A stretch of DNA of 64,000 nt, taken from contig CM042687.1 in assembly GCA_023614405.1 (NCBI GenBank), positions 263,481,480 to 263,545,479 of the forward strand, written 5' to 3'. The DNA is from Avena insularis (Eukaryota > Streptophyta > Magnoliopsida > Poales > Poaceae). Both the position numbers and the translations under genes were made by a program. Numbering within the stretch: the first letter of the stretch is position 1; every line of letters starts with the position of its first letter. Shown here piece by piece: positions 1-10,050 of the stretch. The notes under the pieces are model-generated. The model did no database searches and was not told the origin of the DNA. It worked only from the letters and a program-made list of their open reading frames with translations.

Positions 1-690
1 CTGAGTTGTGTGTGAGCTAACTAGGGAACAAGTTAGGCAAGAATCACTGCACACTATAGTGTTTGTGGTTTTGTTTGATTTGTGTCTGCAACCTGTTTGA
101 TGAAATGGCCGCATGAACTCAAGTTTTGAATTTTGAAATGAATTTTGGTGGGTTTGCTAGATTGGTTCTGGTGAGTCTGCAGATGCTTGGGTTTTGAAAG
201 TTGAGCTTGTTTGGGTGGGTTTTGGAAAAGTGGGATCTTCCCATATGAAGAAGATTCAATTTTGAATTGTCATTTAAACTATGCATTTGAAAGTTTCTGG
301 ATGATCACAAAGTGGGCCTTGATACTCTGTTATGAGTACATTCAAGGGGTGCAAAGATCCAGAAAAGTTTCTGTTAGGTTTTGAAAGTTTGAGACAGCCA
401 AAGTAGGCATGTGAGTTAAATTGGCCAAAATGACCATTCACTTAATATATTTGTTTTGATTTACTTGTCTTTAGGAAAAGTGTGGGGAATGTTTTAGATG
501 ATGTTCTTTTCACCTAAGAAACATTTTACAAGCAATGGATCACACAAACAAGGTGGTTTTTAAAGAAATTCAAAATTCATGCATACACATATACATGCAT
601 TCATGAATTGATTTAGAAAAGTTTTTGTTAATCCTAAACTTGATGATTAGTGTTTTGATGATCTAAGTTTGATATTTTTGGGATGTTACA
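1..690 (-). mobile_element. Truncated long Gypsy LTR, G2/solo-LTR family
   Basis: On the minus strand this begins at 690 with TGTAACATCCCAAAAATA, the same terminus as the LTRs at 43438-47493, 53307-57391 and 37544-41565. The whole stretch aligns by eye with 46830-47493. The window edge cuts it off, so only the first ~690 bp of an expected ~4 kb LTR are present. It abuts Copia reverse-transcriptase sequence directly at 691, so it inserted into element C1. The duplicated target bases should be GAAGC (691-695), but the other copy lies outside the window. No coding sequence is seen. Confidence 0.85.
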
Positions 691-2181
691 GAAGCTATGC
701 ACAAAGATCTCAACAACTTTGAGAGAAACAAAGTGTGGAAGTTAGTTGAGAAGCCAAAGGATTCCGCAATGTTATTGAAACAAAGTGGATATTCAAGAAC
801 AAGCAAGATGAGCATGGAATTATAGTAAGGAACAAGGCTAGATTGGTTGCACAAGGGTATTCTCAAATTGAAGGCATTGATTATGGAGAGACTTATGCAC
901 CTGTGGCTCGTCTTGAATCCATCCGTATCCTTCTTGCTTATGCGGCACATCATAACTTTAAGTTGCAACAAATGGATGTAGAAAGTGCATTCCTTTATGG
1001 TACTTTAAATGAATTGGTATATGTTAAGCAACCCCCGGTATTTGAGGACCCCAACTTCCCAAACCATGTCTACAAACTTGATAAGGCGCTCTATGGGCTC
1101 AAGCAAGCCCCACGCACGTGGTATGAGCACCTTAGAGAGTTATTGTTTGACCGTGGCTTTGAGGTTGGGAAAATCGATCCCACTCTATTTACTAAGAGGG
1201 TCAATGGGGAGATTTTTGTATGCCAAATATGTTGATGATATTATCTTTGGCTCATCTAACAAAGCTTTTAATGATGAATTCTCAAAGCTTATGACTAGTA
1301 GGTTCCGGATGTCTTTGATGGGGGAGTTGAAAGTATTTCTTGGCTTTGAGATCAAGCAAGTTAGAGGAGGAACATTCTTCAACCAAGCCAAGTATACTCA
1401 AGATATGCTCAAGAGATTCAAAATGCAAGATTTGAATGGAGCTCCTACTCCCATGGCTACAAAGACTCATCTAGAACAAAATCCAAATGGTAAAGATGTG
1501 GATCAAAAGGTATACCGGTCTATGATTGGTTCTTTGCTTTACCTTTGTGCATCTAGACCCGATATTGTGTTGAGTGTAGGTGTGTGTGCAAGATATCAAG
1601 CGGCTCCTAAAGAAATCCATCTAATGGCGGTCAAGAGAATCTTTCGATATTTAGTTCATACCCCATTTTATGGTCTTTGGTATCCTCAAGGATCAACATT
1701 TGCTCTTTGTGGATACACGGATTTGGATTGGGTGGGGGACAAGGATTATAGAAAATCTACATCCGGGGCTTGCCAATTCCTTGGTAGGTCCTTGGTATGT
1801 TGGTCTTCTAAGAAGAAAAATTGTATATCTCTCTCAACCGCCGAAGCCGAGTATGTTGATGCCGCTAGTGCTTGCACTCAATTGCTATGGATGAGGCAAG
1901 CTTTAAAGGAATATGGTGTCTATTGTGACAAAGTGCCTCTTCTATGTGACAATGAATGTGCCATCAAAATTGCATACAACCCGGTGGATCACACAAGGAC
2001 AAAGCATATTGAGATTCGTCACCACTTCATTAGAGATCATGTTGCTCGAGGTGATATTGATCTATCCTATGTTTCTACCAAAGATCAACTTGCCGATATC
2101 TTCACGAAGCCACTTTATGAAGCAAGGTTTTGCTACTTGAGGAATGAACTAAATATCGTAGATTCAAGGAGCTTGACTTGA
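691..2181 (+). pseudogene. C1 pol fragment: Copia reverse transcriptase and RNase H
   Basis: This is the 3' part of a Copia polyprotein that would copy element RNA into DNA. RT motifs visible in order are ARLVAQGY (about 837-860), QMDVESAFLYG (about 970-1000), ALYGLKQAP (about 1087-1113) and the catalytic YVDDIIFG near 1229-1252. RNase H follows with STAEAEYV (about 1836-1860), KHIEIRHHFIRDHVA and IFTKPL near the C-terminus. The stop is TGA at 2179-2181. One frame change lies near 1210-1230, so the YVDD box is in a different frame from the upstream RT. Another disruption lies near 760-830. The gene is therefore dead. Its N-terminal part (gag, protease, integrase) was separated by the LTR ending at 690. 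Confidence 0.9.
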
Positions 2182-2239
2182 TTATCTTGCACTCTCACCT
2201 AATACTCGACCCATATTTGGTTTAGGTGTAGGCATGGAC

Positions 2240-2251
2240 ATAGGGGGAGTG
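2240..2251 (+). other. Polypurine tract after C1 pol
   Basis: ATAGGGGGAGTG lies 58 bp past the pol stop. It resembles the four G-rich tracts upstream of the C1 LTR. It may be a secondary plus-strand primer or simply a relic of an older 3' end, before the env-like region was acquired. No LTR begins here. Confidence 0.5.
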
Positions 2252-2696
2252 CGGTCCTAATTGATTGGACCATCCATCCCCCCATTATGCACAAAGTAAA
2301 CAAAATTATTCCTCTTAATATCATTTTGTGATATGTGAGCTTAATGATGAGTTTCGGTAATGGACCCAAGATATATCTTCGTGGTGCCAAGCCGAGTATA
2401 CTCAAATATGGTGGCCTAGGCCACCGCCCCCTCTCAATCGAGAGGTTGATGTGCGTACTCGTGTTTGTCATCTTTGATTTGATTTTTACTCATGATTGTC
2501 ATCTTGTGAATTGCCTTCATCATTCTTAGTCTCATGCACTCTAGTTTGGTTTTGAACCTCTTTTTCCTCGATTTTTAGAGTGCATGTGCTCCCCAGCTCA
2601 CTTGTCTTAACCCAAGCCTCCTTACTCCCTCACGAAAACCCTCTCTCTATCTGCACAAGAATCACCTTTGTTTCCTGGCATTTGGAATCAGATGGG
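2252..2696. other. Spacer between C1 pol and env-like gene
   Basis: AT-rich and pyrimidine-rich spacer with no credible open frame. It leads into the near-palindrome array at 2697. Confidence 0.5.
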
Positions 2697-2888
2697 ACCG
2701 GTACTACCGGATGTGGGAGCGGTACTACCGGACCTGGGTAGTTCCCAGGTCATCTCCTGGAAGAATTGCTCTAGGAACGGTACTACAACCCACATGTCCA
2801 GTACTACTGGTCACCGGTACTACCGGTTGGGGAACCGGTACTACCGCTTACTAGCGGTACTACCGCTTTAGCAACCGGTACTACCGGT
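2697..2888. repeat. Array of CCGGTACTACCGG near-palindromes upstream of env-like gene
   Basis: At least six close copies of the odd-length near-palindrome CGGTACTACCG (central base C or G) lie in 190 bp, for example at 2697-2710 and around 2810, 2835, 2855 and 2875. The same motif recurs inside the following intron (about 3285-3335) and densely in the C1 LTR (5588-6027). Repeated palindromes upstream of the LTR promoter are a known Sirevirus trait; here the array also precedes a TATA box outside the LTR. Confidence 0.85.
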
Positions 2889-2902
2889 CGGCGTTTTCCT
2901 GG

Positions 2903-2910
2903 TATATATT
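2903..2910 (+). promoter_or_regulatory. Candidate internal TATA box for the C1 env-like gene
   Basis: TATATATT lies 15 bp after the near-palindrome array and 171 bp upstream of the first ATG of the proposed spliced gene. The arrangement copies that of the LTR (palindromes, then TATA at 6065). The function is inferred from the arrangement only. Confidence 0.5.
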
Positions 2911-3080
2911 GGACACGCGTGGGGAGGCACCCCTCAGTGCCTCATTCATCCCCACACCCCCCACTCATACCTGCGCCGCCTCCGGAGACCTTGAAGTCGT
3001 CGGAGCTCTGCCACGCCCTCCTCTCCCCGGATCCCCCTTGGATTCGGCCTCTTGGCGGGCTCCCACCTCTTTCCACCGCC

Positions 3081-4951
3081 ATGGATCCCGGTACAACCGC
3101 CCTTTCTCTCTCTATTTGATTTTCTCCTTAGATCTAGGTTTTGGCTTAGATTTGTGGAGAAATTGACATATTGAAAGGTTGTACTGCCATATGCTTCCCT
3201 TGTTACCGAGTAGAATCATCTATTTACAGTTTAATGCCATCAATTTGGTCCATTTCCATCAGATCTGACGAACTTGTGCCGCTCAACCGGTAGTACCGAA
3301 ACTTTTTCCGGTACTACCGCTTGCAGCTAAGATTACCGGTCGTCGTCAGTCCGTAGTACTGCCCAAACTGACCGCCTTTTTCTGCTTCATATTTGACTCT
3401 CTCGTTTGCTCCTTGATTCTTGTGCCCTTACCCCCTTGCTATCCTCCCTCGTGCTTTCACAGATGCAGGTGGTTCTCGGGGTGCACGCAAGCGTTCCAAG
3501 ACTAGCCGTGAGATTGTTGAGGAAGAGACGGAGTCTGAGGAAGAGGTTATGCCACAGCCAAGACACCGTTCCAAGTTGCCTGCCACTCGAGGTGGTCGTG
3601 AAGGGGTTACCAAGCGCTCTGCTGGGCGTGGCAGCGCCCCTCCCTCTCGCCCCCTTCCACTAGGAGTACCAAAAGTCTCAGCTCTAGGCCATCTGGGCCA
3701 AGGAAACTGTCAGACATCTCTGAGTCAGAGTTTAGGGCTCTCCGGATTGAAAATGCATACTCCCGCAACCGGAGCGAGGCCAGGGAAGACAGTCTCTTCT
3801 ATGATGATTTCCAAGAGTGTGTTTATCATGAGGTTATTTTGACCAATATCCATATGGTGGTGCCTCAGCAGTGGATTGACATGGGGCACATTGACAAGAA
3901 TCTTGACTACTTTGCTGAAGCTAAGGAAATTTGCTCTCACCTTGGCTTGTTCCCCTTTATGGAGTTCCAGTATGACTATGATCCCCTCCTTATTTGCCAG
4001 TTTTATGCCACTGCACATTTCCACACTGGCCGCACTCGGAAGATTACCTGGATGATTCAAGGTGCTGTCAAGGAAGCTACACTTGCGGAGTTTGCTGCAA
4101 TCTTGGGGTATGAAGATCGCGGCTGGGACGTTCCTTGTGGTTTTCGCTGTCACATGCAGGATCATCCCTCCAAAAAGTATGTCCTTACACCTTTGTATAT
4201 TCGGGGCCGTGGGATTGCTGGTAAGATCAAGGATCTTCTCCCCACATATGACATTCTCCATCGCATTTTCCGTGAGACTGTTGCTCCTCGTGCAGGCAAC
4301 AAGGATGAGATACATGGGTTCTCTGTGGACTTGCTGTTTAACACCTTCCTCAACCGAGACTCAGGCACTCCTCTTGATGTGTCAGACTTCATATGGAATG
4401 AGATGGTTGCTGCTGCACACTCTCGAAGGGTTCCGCCATTTGCTCCTTATATTATGGCCCTCATTGTGTCAAAGTGCCCCATCATTGCTAGGACACTCTC
4501 CACTCGCTTTCTCATTGTGCACAGGCCAAAGGCACTCAAGATCAAGACACATGCTAAACCTCGCGTTGCGGCGGGTGAGGAAGAAGAGGATGACTCTGAG
4601 GATGCTGACAGTGGGCATGACACTGACTATGTTGTCTCCTGTCGCAAGAATGCTAAGCCCTCTTGGGCCAAAAGGATGGAGGTCAAGCTCAAGAAGATCT
4701 TTTGCTTCCAGGTTGACAACCAGAAGCGCATGTATGAGGCGCATGTGTATGCCAAGAAAGCCAGTGCTCGGCAGAAGAACATGGTGGCTGCTCAGGGTTT
4801 GACCATCTCCGAGGGGTTCAAGACCAACATCACTCCAGAAGATCCGTGGATCTCTCAGCACAGCATTTGGGATGATGATGTCTCTTCCTCGCACCGCGCC
4901 CCACCCCCTTACGAGGAGGACCTTGAGGATGAGGAGGAGGAGGATGAGTGA
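3081..4951 (+). CDS. C1 env-like / plant-transposon-protein gene, probably spliced, one frameshift
   Basis: This is the extra gene found after pol in Sireviruses, often called env-like; its function is unknown. The body resembles the putative plant transposon protein domain seen in Athila-type elements. The main open frame runs from 3839 to TGA 4949-4951 (370 codons), preceded by an open segment that starts with a basic GARKRSK stretch near 3478-3500. The two differ by one base, with the break probably in the C-run at 3650-3654. A likely leader exon is ATGGATCCCG (3081-3090), then donor GTACAA and a pyrimidine-rich acceptor ending CAG at 3460-3462. Joining the exons keeps the frame. The C-terminus is highly acidic (EEDLEDEEEEDE). 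I see no signal peptide and no clear membrane helix, so a true envelope role is unsupported. Confidence 0.6.
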
Positions 4952-5439
4952 CCGTTGGGACGGTAGTCTTGCACTTGTCCCTTTTTGGCATCTTGATGCC
5001 AAAGGGGGATAAGTTTCACTTTAGGCACGAGTGTTGCATGGGAAGTCACAAGCTCGTTATTATCTTGATCCTTTTATTGCTTGTGAACTTCGATTTCCCT
5101 CTAGTTATGTATGAGACTATGTTTTTATGTGTGAAACTATGTGGTTATGTCTTGGATCCATCTTATGAGACTAAGTGGTTTATTTCATTGGATCCATCTT
5201 GTGATGATATGCGTTATCTATTGTCTATATATTTCTCATCACATGTTATTATGCAAAGGTATGATTTCAAATGCTAGTATCAATATTTGTGCACCCATGT
5301 TGGGTTTGTAAAATAGAGGGGGAGGTTTGTCTCTACACATCTAGGGGGAGCCCCGTCTCTATTTTACAAATCTCGTATGCTTCCTATTTAAATCATCTTG
5401 CAAAAGTGTATTGTCATCAAACACCAAAAAGGGGGATAT
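4952..5439 (+). other. Multiple polypurine tracts before the C1 LTR
   Basis: Four G5-containing purine tracts lie at 5001-5009, 5315-5324, 5343-5350 and 5426-5436. The last directly precedes the LTR and is the likely main plus-strand primer. Two of them lie in the loop of a 14-bp perfect inverted repeat (5305-5318 with 5357-5370). Repeated polypurine tracts before the 3' LTR are reported for Sireviruses. The stretch has no gene. Confidence 0.75.
5305..5370. repeat. 14-bp inverted repeat enclosing two polypurine tracts
   Basis: The arm TTTGTAAAATAGAG at 5305-5318 is the exact reverse complement of 5357-5370. The 38-bp loop contains GGGGAGG and TAGGGGGAGCCCC. In RNA this would expose two purine tracts in a hairpin loop. 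Confidence 0.8.
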
Positions 5440-6813
5440 TGAAAGAGCATTTTCCTATCCCTCTGATTTTGATGTTTGATAACAACACACTTATCGGTTT
5501 AACCGTGTGCTAAGTGTATCACAGGTTTGATAAGGGGTGGCACAGATATTGGCATATCAATACACTTGGCGAAAAACCATTGTGCCAACCGGTAGTACCG
5601 GAACTACGACAGGTACTACCGCTTGACACCGGTACTACCGATTCCAGTACCGTTTGGCACCATGCAAAACTGATAAGGGTGTGTTCTAGTCAGTACCACC
5701 CGGTACCACGGAGCGGCACTACCTGTCCAACCGGTAGTACCGCTTGACACGGTCGTACCGCTCGGCTGTACCGGGCCGTTCTGAAGAACATCCACTCCTC
5801 TCCGTTTTGGCCAGTACCAAGCGGTACTTGGTACTGGTACTACCGCCCAGACCGGTAGTACCGTGTCATACGACCGGTACTACCGCTTGGGGGTAGTACC
5901 GCAAGGGTGATACCGCCCAAATCTGAAGCAGGCAAGATGAACTGAAGCATCTCCGGTACCTGGTCCGGTACTTGACCGGTAGTACCGCTTGCAAGATGTA
6001 CTACCGCTTGAGGACCGGTACTACCGGTGCATTAATGACTCCAACAGCCATATTTCGTGGAGGGGTATAAATACCCCTCCACCTACCTTGGGACAAATTG
6101 CTCAGCTCATTTAAGTCAAAGACCACCATTGGAGTCCATTGGAGCCACCCAATCTTCAAGATATCCTCATTCCACCACCCAAAGTCCTTGATCTTTGGGG
6201 AATCGAAGGAGGAGGCCCCGATCTACTACTTCACCAAAAGAGATTTTCATTTCCCCCTCATTTCATTGAGGGCCCCCTTTGTTCTAGTGTTTTCTTGGAA
6301 ACCCTAGTTCTTGTTTTGGTTCTTACAAGCTTGTCTTTGATTGCTTTGACATCTTGCTTGTATTTGGGAGCCTCCGATTAAGTTGTGGATGTGTGCCCCA
6401 AACTTGTAACGGTACCGGCTTCCACCTTGAAGGTTGCTGATATAGTGGAAGGTGAATCGATCCCGTTGGGGTGAGATTCATCGGAGAACAAGGGAGGCCT
6501 CTCGTGGCGTTGGTGGTTTGAAACCACCCCCTCTCCAAACGTAGCCGTACTTCCCCTCAAAAGGAAGGAACTACGGGAAACAAATCCATGTGTCTCCGCG
6601 TCCACTTTTCGGTTACTTCTATCCTTTACCGCACCTTACTTACTTGTTACTACTTTGTGCTATGGTAGCCCTTGCATAATTTTCATATAGGTAAATTCAC
6701 CGTAGTTGCATTATCTAGAGAATTTACCTTATTGTCAAACCTTAATTTGAAAAAGAAGAAAATTTGAAGTAGCACCTATTCACCCCCCTCTAGGTGCCCA
6801 TACGATCCTTTCA
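5440..6813 (+). repeat. C1 3' LTR
   Basis: The LTR starts TGAAAGAGCATTTT directly after the polypurine tract and ends GATCCTTTCA, giving a 6-bp terminal inverted repeat TGAAAG/CTTTCA. U3 is packed with CGGTAGTACCG-type near-palindromes (5588-6027). A TATA box GTATAAAT lies at 6065-6072 in a GC-rich hairpin context (GGGGTATAAATACCCC). The rest is leader-like and without a gene. After 6813 the host element G1 resumes. The target duplication should be CCATC (6814-6818). Confidence 0.85.
6065..6072 (+). promoter_or_regulatory. C1 LTR TATA box
   Basis: GTATAAAT sits at the centre of a short palindrome (GGGGTATAAATACCCC), 38 bp after the last near-palindrome of the U3 array. This is the expected start region of the genomic RNA. 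Confidence 0.7.
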
Positions 6814-8007
6814 CCATCTACTTAGTTAGTACCCCAACATCATCTCCTTGATCATGATTTTGGAACCTAGCATCCTCTCAAAATCATCTACACTTGCACT
6901 CTAGACAAAATCTCCAAAACTGCCAAAATGGCTATTTCTAGATTTCTTATCTAGAATCAATCTTTAGAGCTCTACCTTTTCCAACATATGTGCATTCTTG
7001 AGAATGCACTTGAACCATATCTTAGTACATCATTAGTACTACCAAGGCCCACCATTGCCCATGGCTAAGCCATTCTAACTCCCACTCATCTCTGATGGTT
7101 TTGTAGACAAGACAATAACATTCTCTGCAAATCTTATCATCTTGCCTATTTTGGCAGAACCTCACATCTATATGCTACCTCCCCTTGACCAACTCTTTGC
7201 ATGGTTAGGTTCTAATAATCATAGCCTATCAATTCCCACTTCACTTGTTTCCATTGGAGCCTTGTGCTTCCTAAACCCCCATGGTTTAGAAGGATATCTG
7301 ACGTATCTGTTATGGCAGCCTTATTTTCAACAAAGTTTGCCATCTCTTCTAGATCACCTCAAAGGAAACCAAGCCCAACTCTTGCTTCCATGATCATCTA
7401 CATGACATGGTATATCCATCCATATACCCATTGTACCTAGGTGAGCTCTGAGCTCCCTAATCCAACCCTGTGTAGAAGGCATCAGAATAACAAAACCTTA
7501 GATTCTCCCTGAATCTAGTTTCCATCCTTTTCACCACTTCTCTTCAAAACCAAGGTGGATCTTGATGCCTAAATCAAGTGTACATCATCTACCTTGGATA
7601 TTAGCAACCCCGAAATAATTCTCCAAATTAATTGGATTATTAAACTATTTTATTTCCTTCTCTTGCAAATTCCTCAAAATCCTTGTCTTCAAAGACAAGT
7701 TTGTTTTTCTCCAAACCACTCTGCCAACACAATGTATATTTGAGGCCTACCTATCATATCCCATCTTCCCAACTCAAACATAAATATTTTTGAGATTCCT
7801 TATTATCTCTTTTTGGCCCTTTTTCTTAAATGGCAGAAACAAGAAATAATCCTCCAAAAATACTTTTCCACTTCAACAAATCCCAGTAAAATTCTCCAAT
7901 GTGTGTTATGGTATTTAGGACCATATCACATCAAAAACCAAGCCTTCCCAATGTAAAAATATCATTTTTGCTTCCATAATCTACTTCAGCACCTTTTGAA
8001 GAAGTGC

Positions 8008-8049
8008 ATTTAAATGGGATTATGATCTGTAAAAAAATCCCATTTAAAT
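8008..8049. repeat. Perfect 14-bp hairpin in G1 5' LTR
   Basis: ATTTAAATGGGATT (8008-8021) is the exact reverse complement of 8036-8049. The same hairpin is kept in the other LTR at 16170-16211, with one base changed in the loop. Confidence 0.8.
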
Positions 8050-8490
8050 CATGGAGATATTAATTGACCTACTCTATCTACCAGTACCATTTCCACCCTT
8101 TGTCCAATGCAAGTTTTGCAACTTCCTTTACAAACCCCAAATTGATCAACTTTGCCAAAACAATCAAAGCTTGATTCAAACCCCAACCAAACTAGCCCCA
8201 ATCTTCCCTAGTACTACTCCACAGCAGCACACACATCCCTCTAGACGACCTGCACCGTAGCATGGCTCCACACCCCCTGCCCCATAGGATCACTTAAGAG
8301 GGAGACAAAGGAGTTGTCTTGTCCAAACCTTTTCTTTACTCCTTGCAGCCTCCAACTCCCTATTTGCTAAACCCACGACCAAAAGATCACCCCACACACT
8401 CCCCACCGCCCTTGGTCACCAATGAGAAGCCCCCTGGACCCTGCCCTAGCTCTTAAGTGAGCTTGGTCCACCATAGACCTTCCCTCTCGG

Positions 8491-8498
8491 TTTATAAG
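8491..8498 (+). promoter_or_regulatory. Candidate G1 LTR TATA box
   Basis: TTTATAAG precedes a GC- and pyrimidine-rich leader. It is conserved in the 3' LTR at about 16653-16660. It is the only TATA-like site just ahead of the GC-rich leader and the donor motif at 8905/8906. Confidence 0.45.
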
Positions 8499-10010
8499 CC
8501 CATAAGCCAGTACAGCCCTCCCCCTCCAGCTCATTTGCCCCCTCTCCCCTCACTCTCCTCCCAGAGCACCCCCTTCCCTCTCCCCTGCTCTGTTCTGCTC
8601 GTGGGAAGGAGAAGAAGGAGCCTTGGCCTCCAAGAAAGAAACGAGCAAGGATCACTCCCCCGAGCTCCTCCCTCCCTGCATGTCACCCTGCAGTGACCCC
8701 CTTCTTCTCCTCGATCTAACCCTGCCCTTCTTTTTGCCCAAGACCTCCTGCAACCTCGTCTAGGAAGAGCTTCGGCGAGCTCCCTTTTCGGCCACCTCCG
8801 TGCGAGCCCTTCCCCGATGTTGAACCCGACCGTGCCGACCCTCCCCGAGCTTGTCGGCATGCCCCGCTTCACCCTGGACCATCCCCGTCGCCTCCCGACG
8901 CTCAGGTGAGCCTCCCCGTCCAACCCTGCGCGCCCGCTAGGGTTTCTGCCCGTGGGCGATGATGCCAGGAAGAAGACGGCTCGTGGTTGTCGATCTAGAT
9001 TTGATCCGACGGCCACAGCCACCCCGTACCCCTTCCCTCCCTCCTCCCTCTTGCGGGCCGTCCCACCTAGGTCTGCAGCCCCAGGGGGTGGGGGAATCCC
9101 CCTTCCCCGGCCCATTCTTCACCAGATCCGGCCCAGCCTACCCTTTTATGTTTTAAATATTTTCCCCACATATCTAAAATCTGGCCTTGAGGTTTAAATC
9201 CTAACAAAAATGATAAATAAGAGTAAACGCCCAATTCTAAAATTCTTGGGTTACACTAATGTCTTACCTAACATTCAGACTTGGTGCTGGACTAAATGAA
9301 GGATTAAAATAAATGTGATAAATCCTATACTAGAGTCATTCCAGAACACTAATTGATTTCTCCAGAATGTTTTACAACTTCAAATGTAGTAAATCCAATT
9401 GATAAAGAAAGGTACTACTCATACCTTTCCATTCCCACGGGTCCCATAGTCACTTTCTTCGTAGATTACCCCTAGCAAAAATAACAAAAACAGATACTTT
9501 CTAAATTTAGGATTTTCTCTAGGTCACACCAAAATAGCTTTGAACCTAATTCCAACTCTCAGAGAACACACATAACCATATCTCCCAAAATCCAGTAGCC
9601 CATAATTTTGTGAGCTTCTGTTGAGTTTTTTGTGAATTAAACTCTTCTATGCATGGTTAAGTCACTAATAAAATCCTTACAGTAGGTATGCAACTCCAAA
9701 AGGGTTGATTCCAATTTCTACAGAAAGGTATTTTCAATACCTAACATGTGTCCTTGTAATCAAATAAAAATCTTCTGTAAAATAAATCTGATGAAAAAGA
9801 CAAATCCTATCCAGTACTGCCTTTGGGGATTTCTCAAGGGCAATCTGGTAATTGTTTTGAGGTGATTCCAACTCCTTTAGAATCAGTCCAGCAAAGCCTA
9901 CCTAATCACCCAAGGAAATAATTTTTGGAACTCCGGAGAAGTTCTGGTGAATTATTTCCTTAAACTAAAGTTTTATCCACTATAAAATCCATTATAAATC
10001 AAAGGTAATT

Positions 10011-10050
10011 GATAAAATAGTGAAGCCACTTTTGTTGGCTTCATTTTATC
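10011..10050. repeat. Hairpin in G1 5' LTR
   Basis: GATAAAATAGTGAAGCCA and TGGCTTCATTTTATC form a 15-bp stem with a 3-nt bulge and a short loop. It is conserved at 18183-18222 in the 3' LTR. Confidence 0.7.

Larger units (their letters stand above)
691..6813 (+). mobile_element. Sirevirus (Maximus-like) Copia element C1, 3' part
   Basis: The order is RT and RNase H, a polypurine tract, a near-palindrome array with TATA box, an env-like gene, several polypurine tracts, then a 1374-bp LTR. An extra gene after pol, several polypurine tracts and repeated palindromes in the LTR are known traits of the Sirevirus branch of Copia elements. The 5' half is missing because a Gypsy LTR is inserted at 690/691 and the window ends. 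C1 lies in the 5' LTR of G1: its LTR ends at 6813 and G1 sequence resumes with CCATCTACTT, matching 14974 onward in the other G1 LTR. Confidence 0.85.

Noticed and set aside
2909..3166. 85-codon frame beginning MDTRGEAP near the C1 internal TATA box
   Set aside because: It runs through the proposed 5' UTR, leader exon and intron, and has only low-complexity Pro/Ser content.
8400..9130. Long GC-rich open frames on both strands in the G1 LTR (up to ~194 codons), repeated at 16480-17410
   Set aside because: The frames differ between the two LTR copies, use low-complexity Pro/Arg/Gly-rich codons and lie in a leader with a splice-donor motif; no domain is seen.
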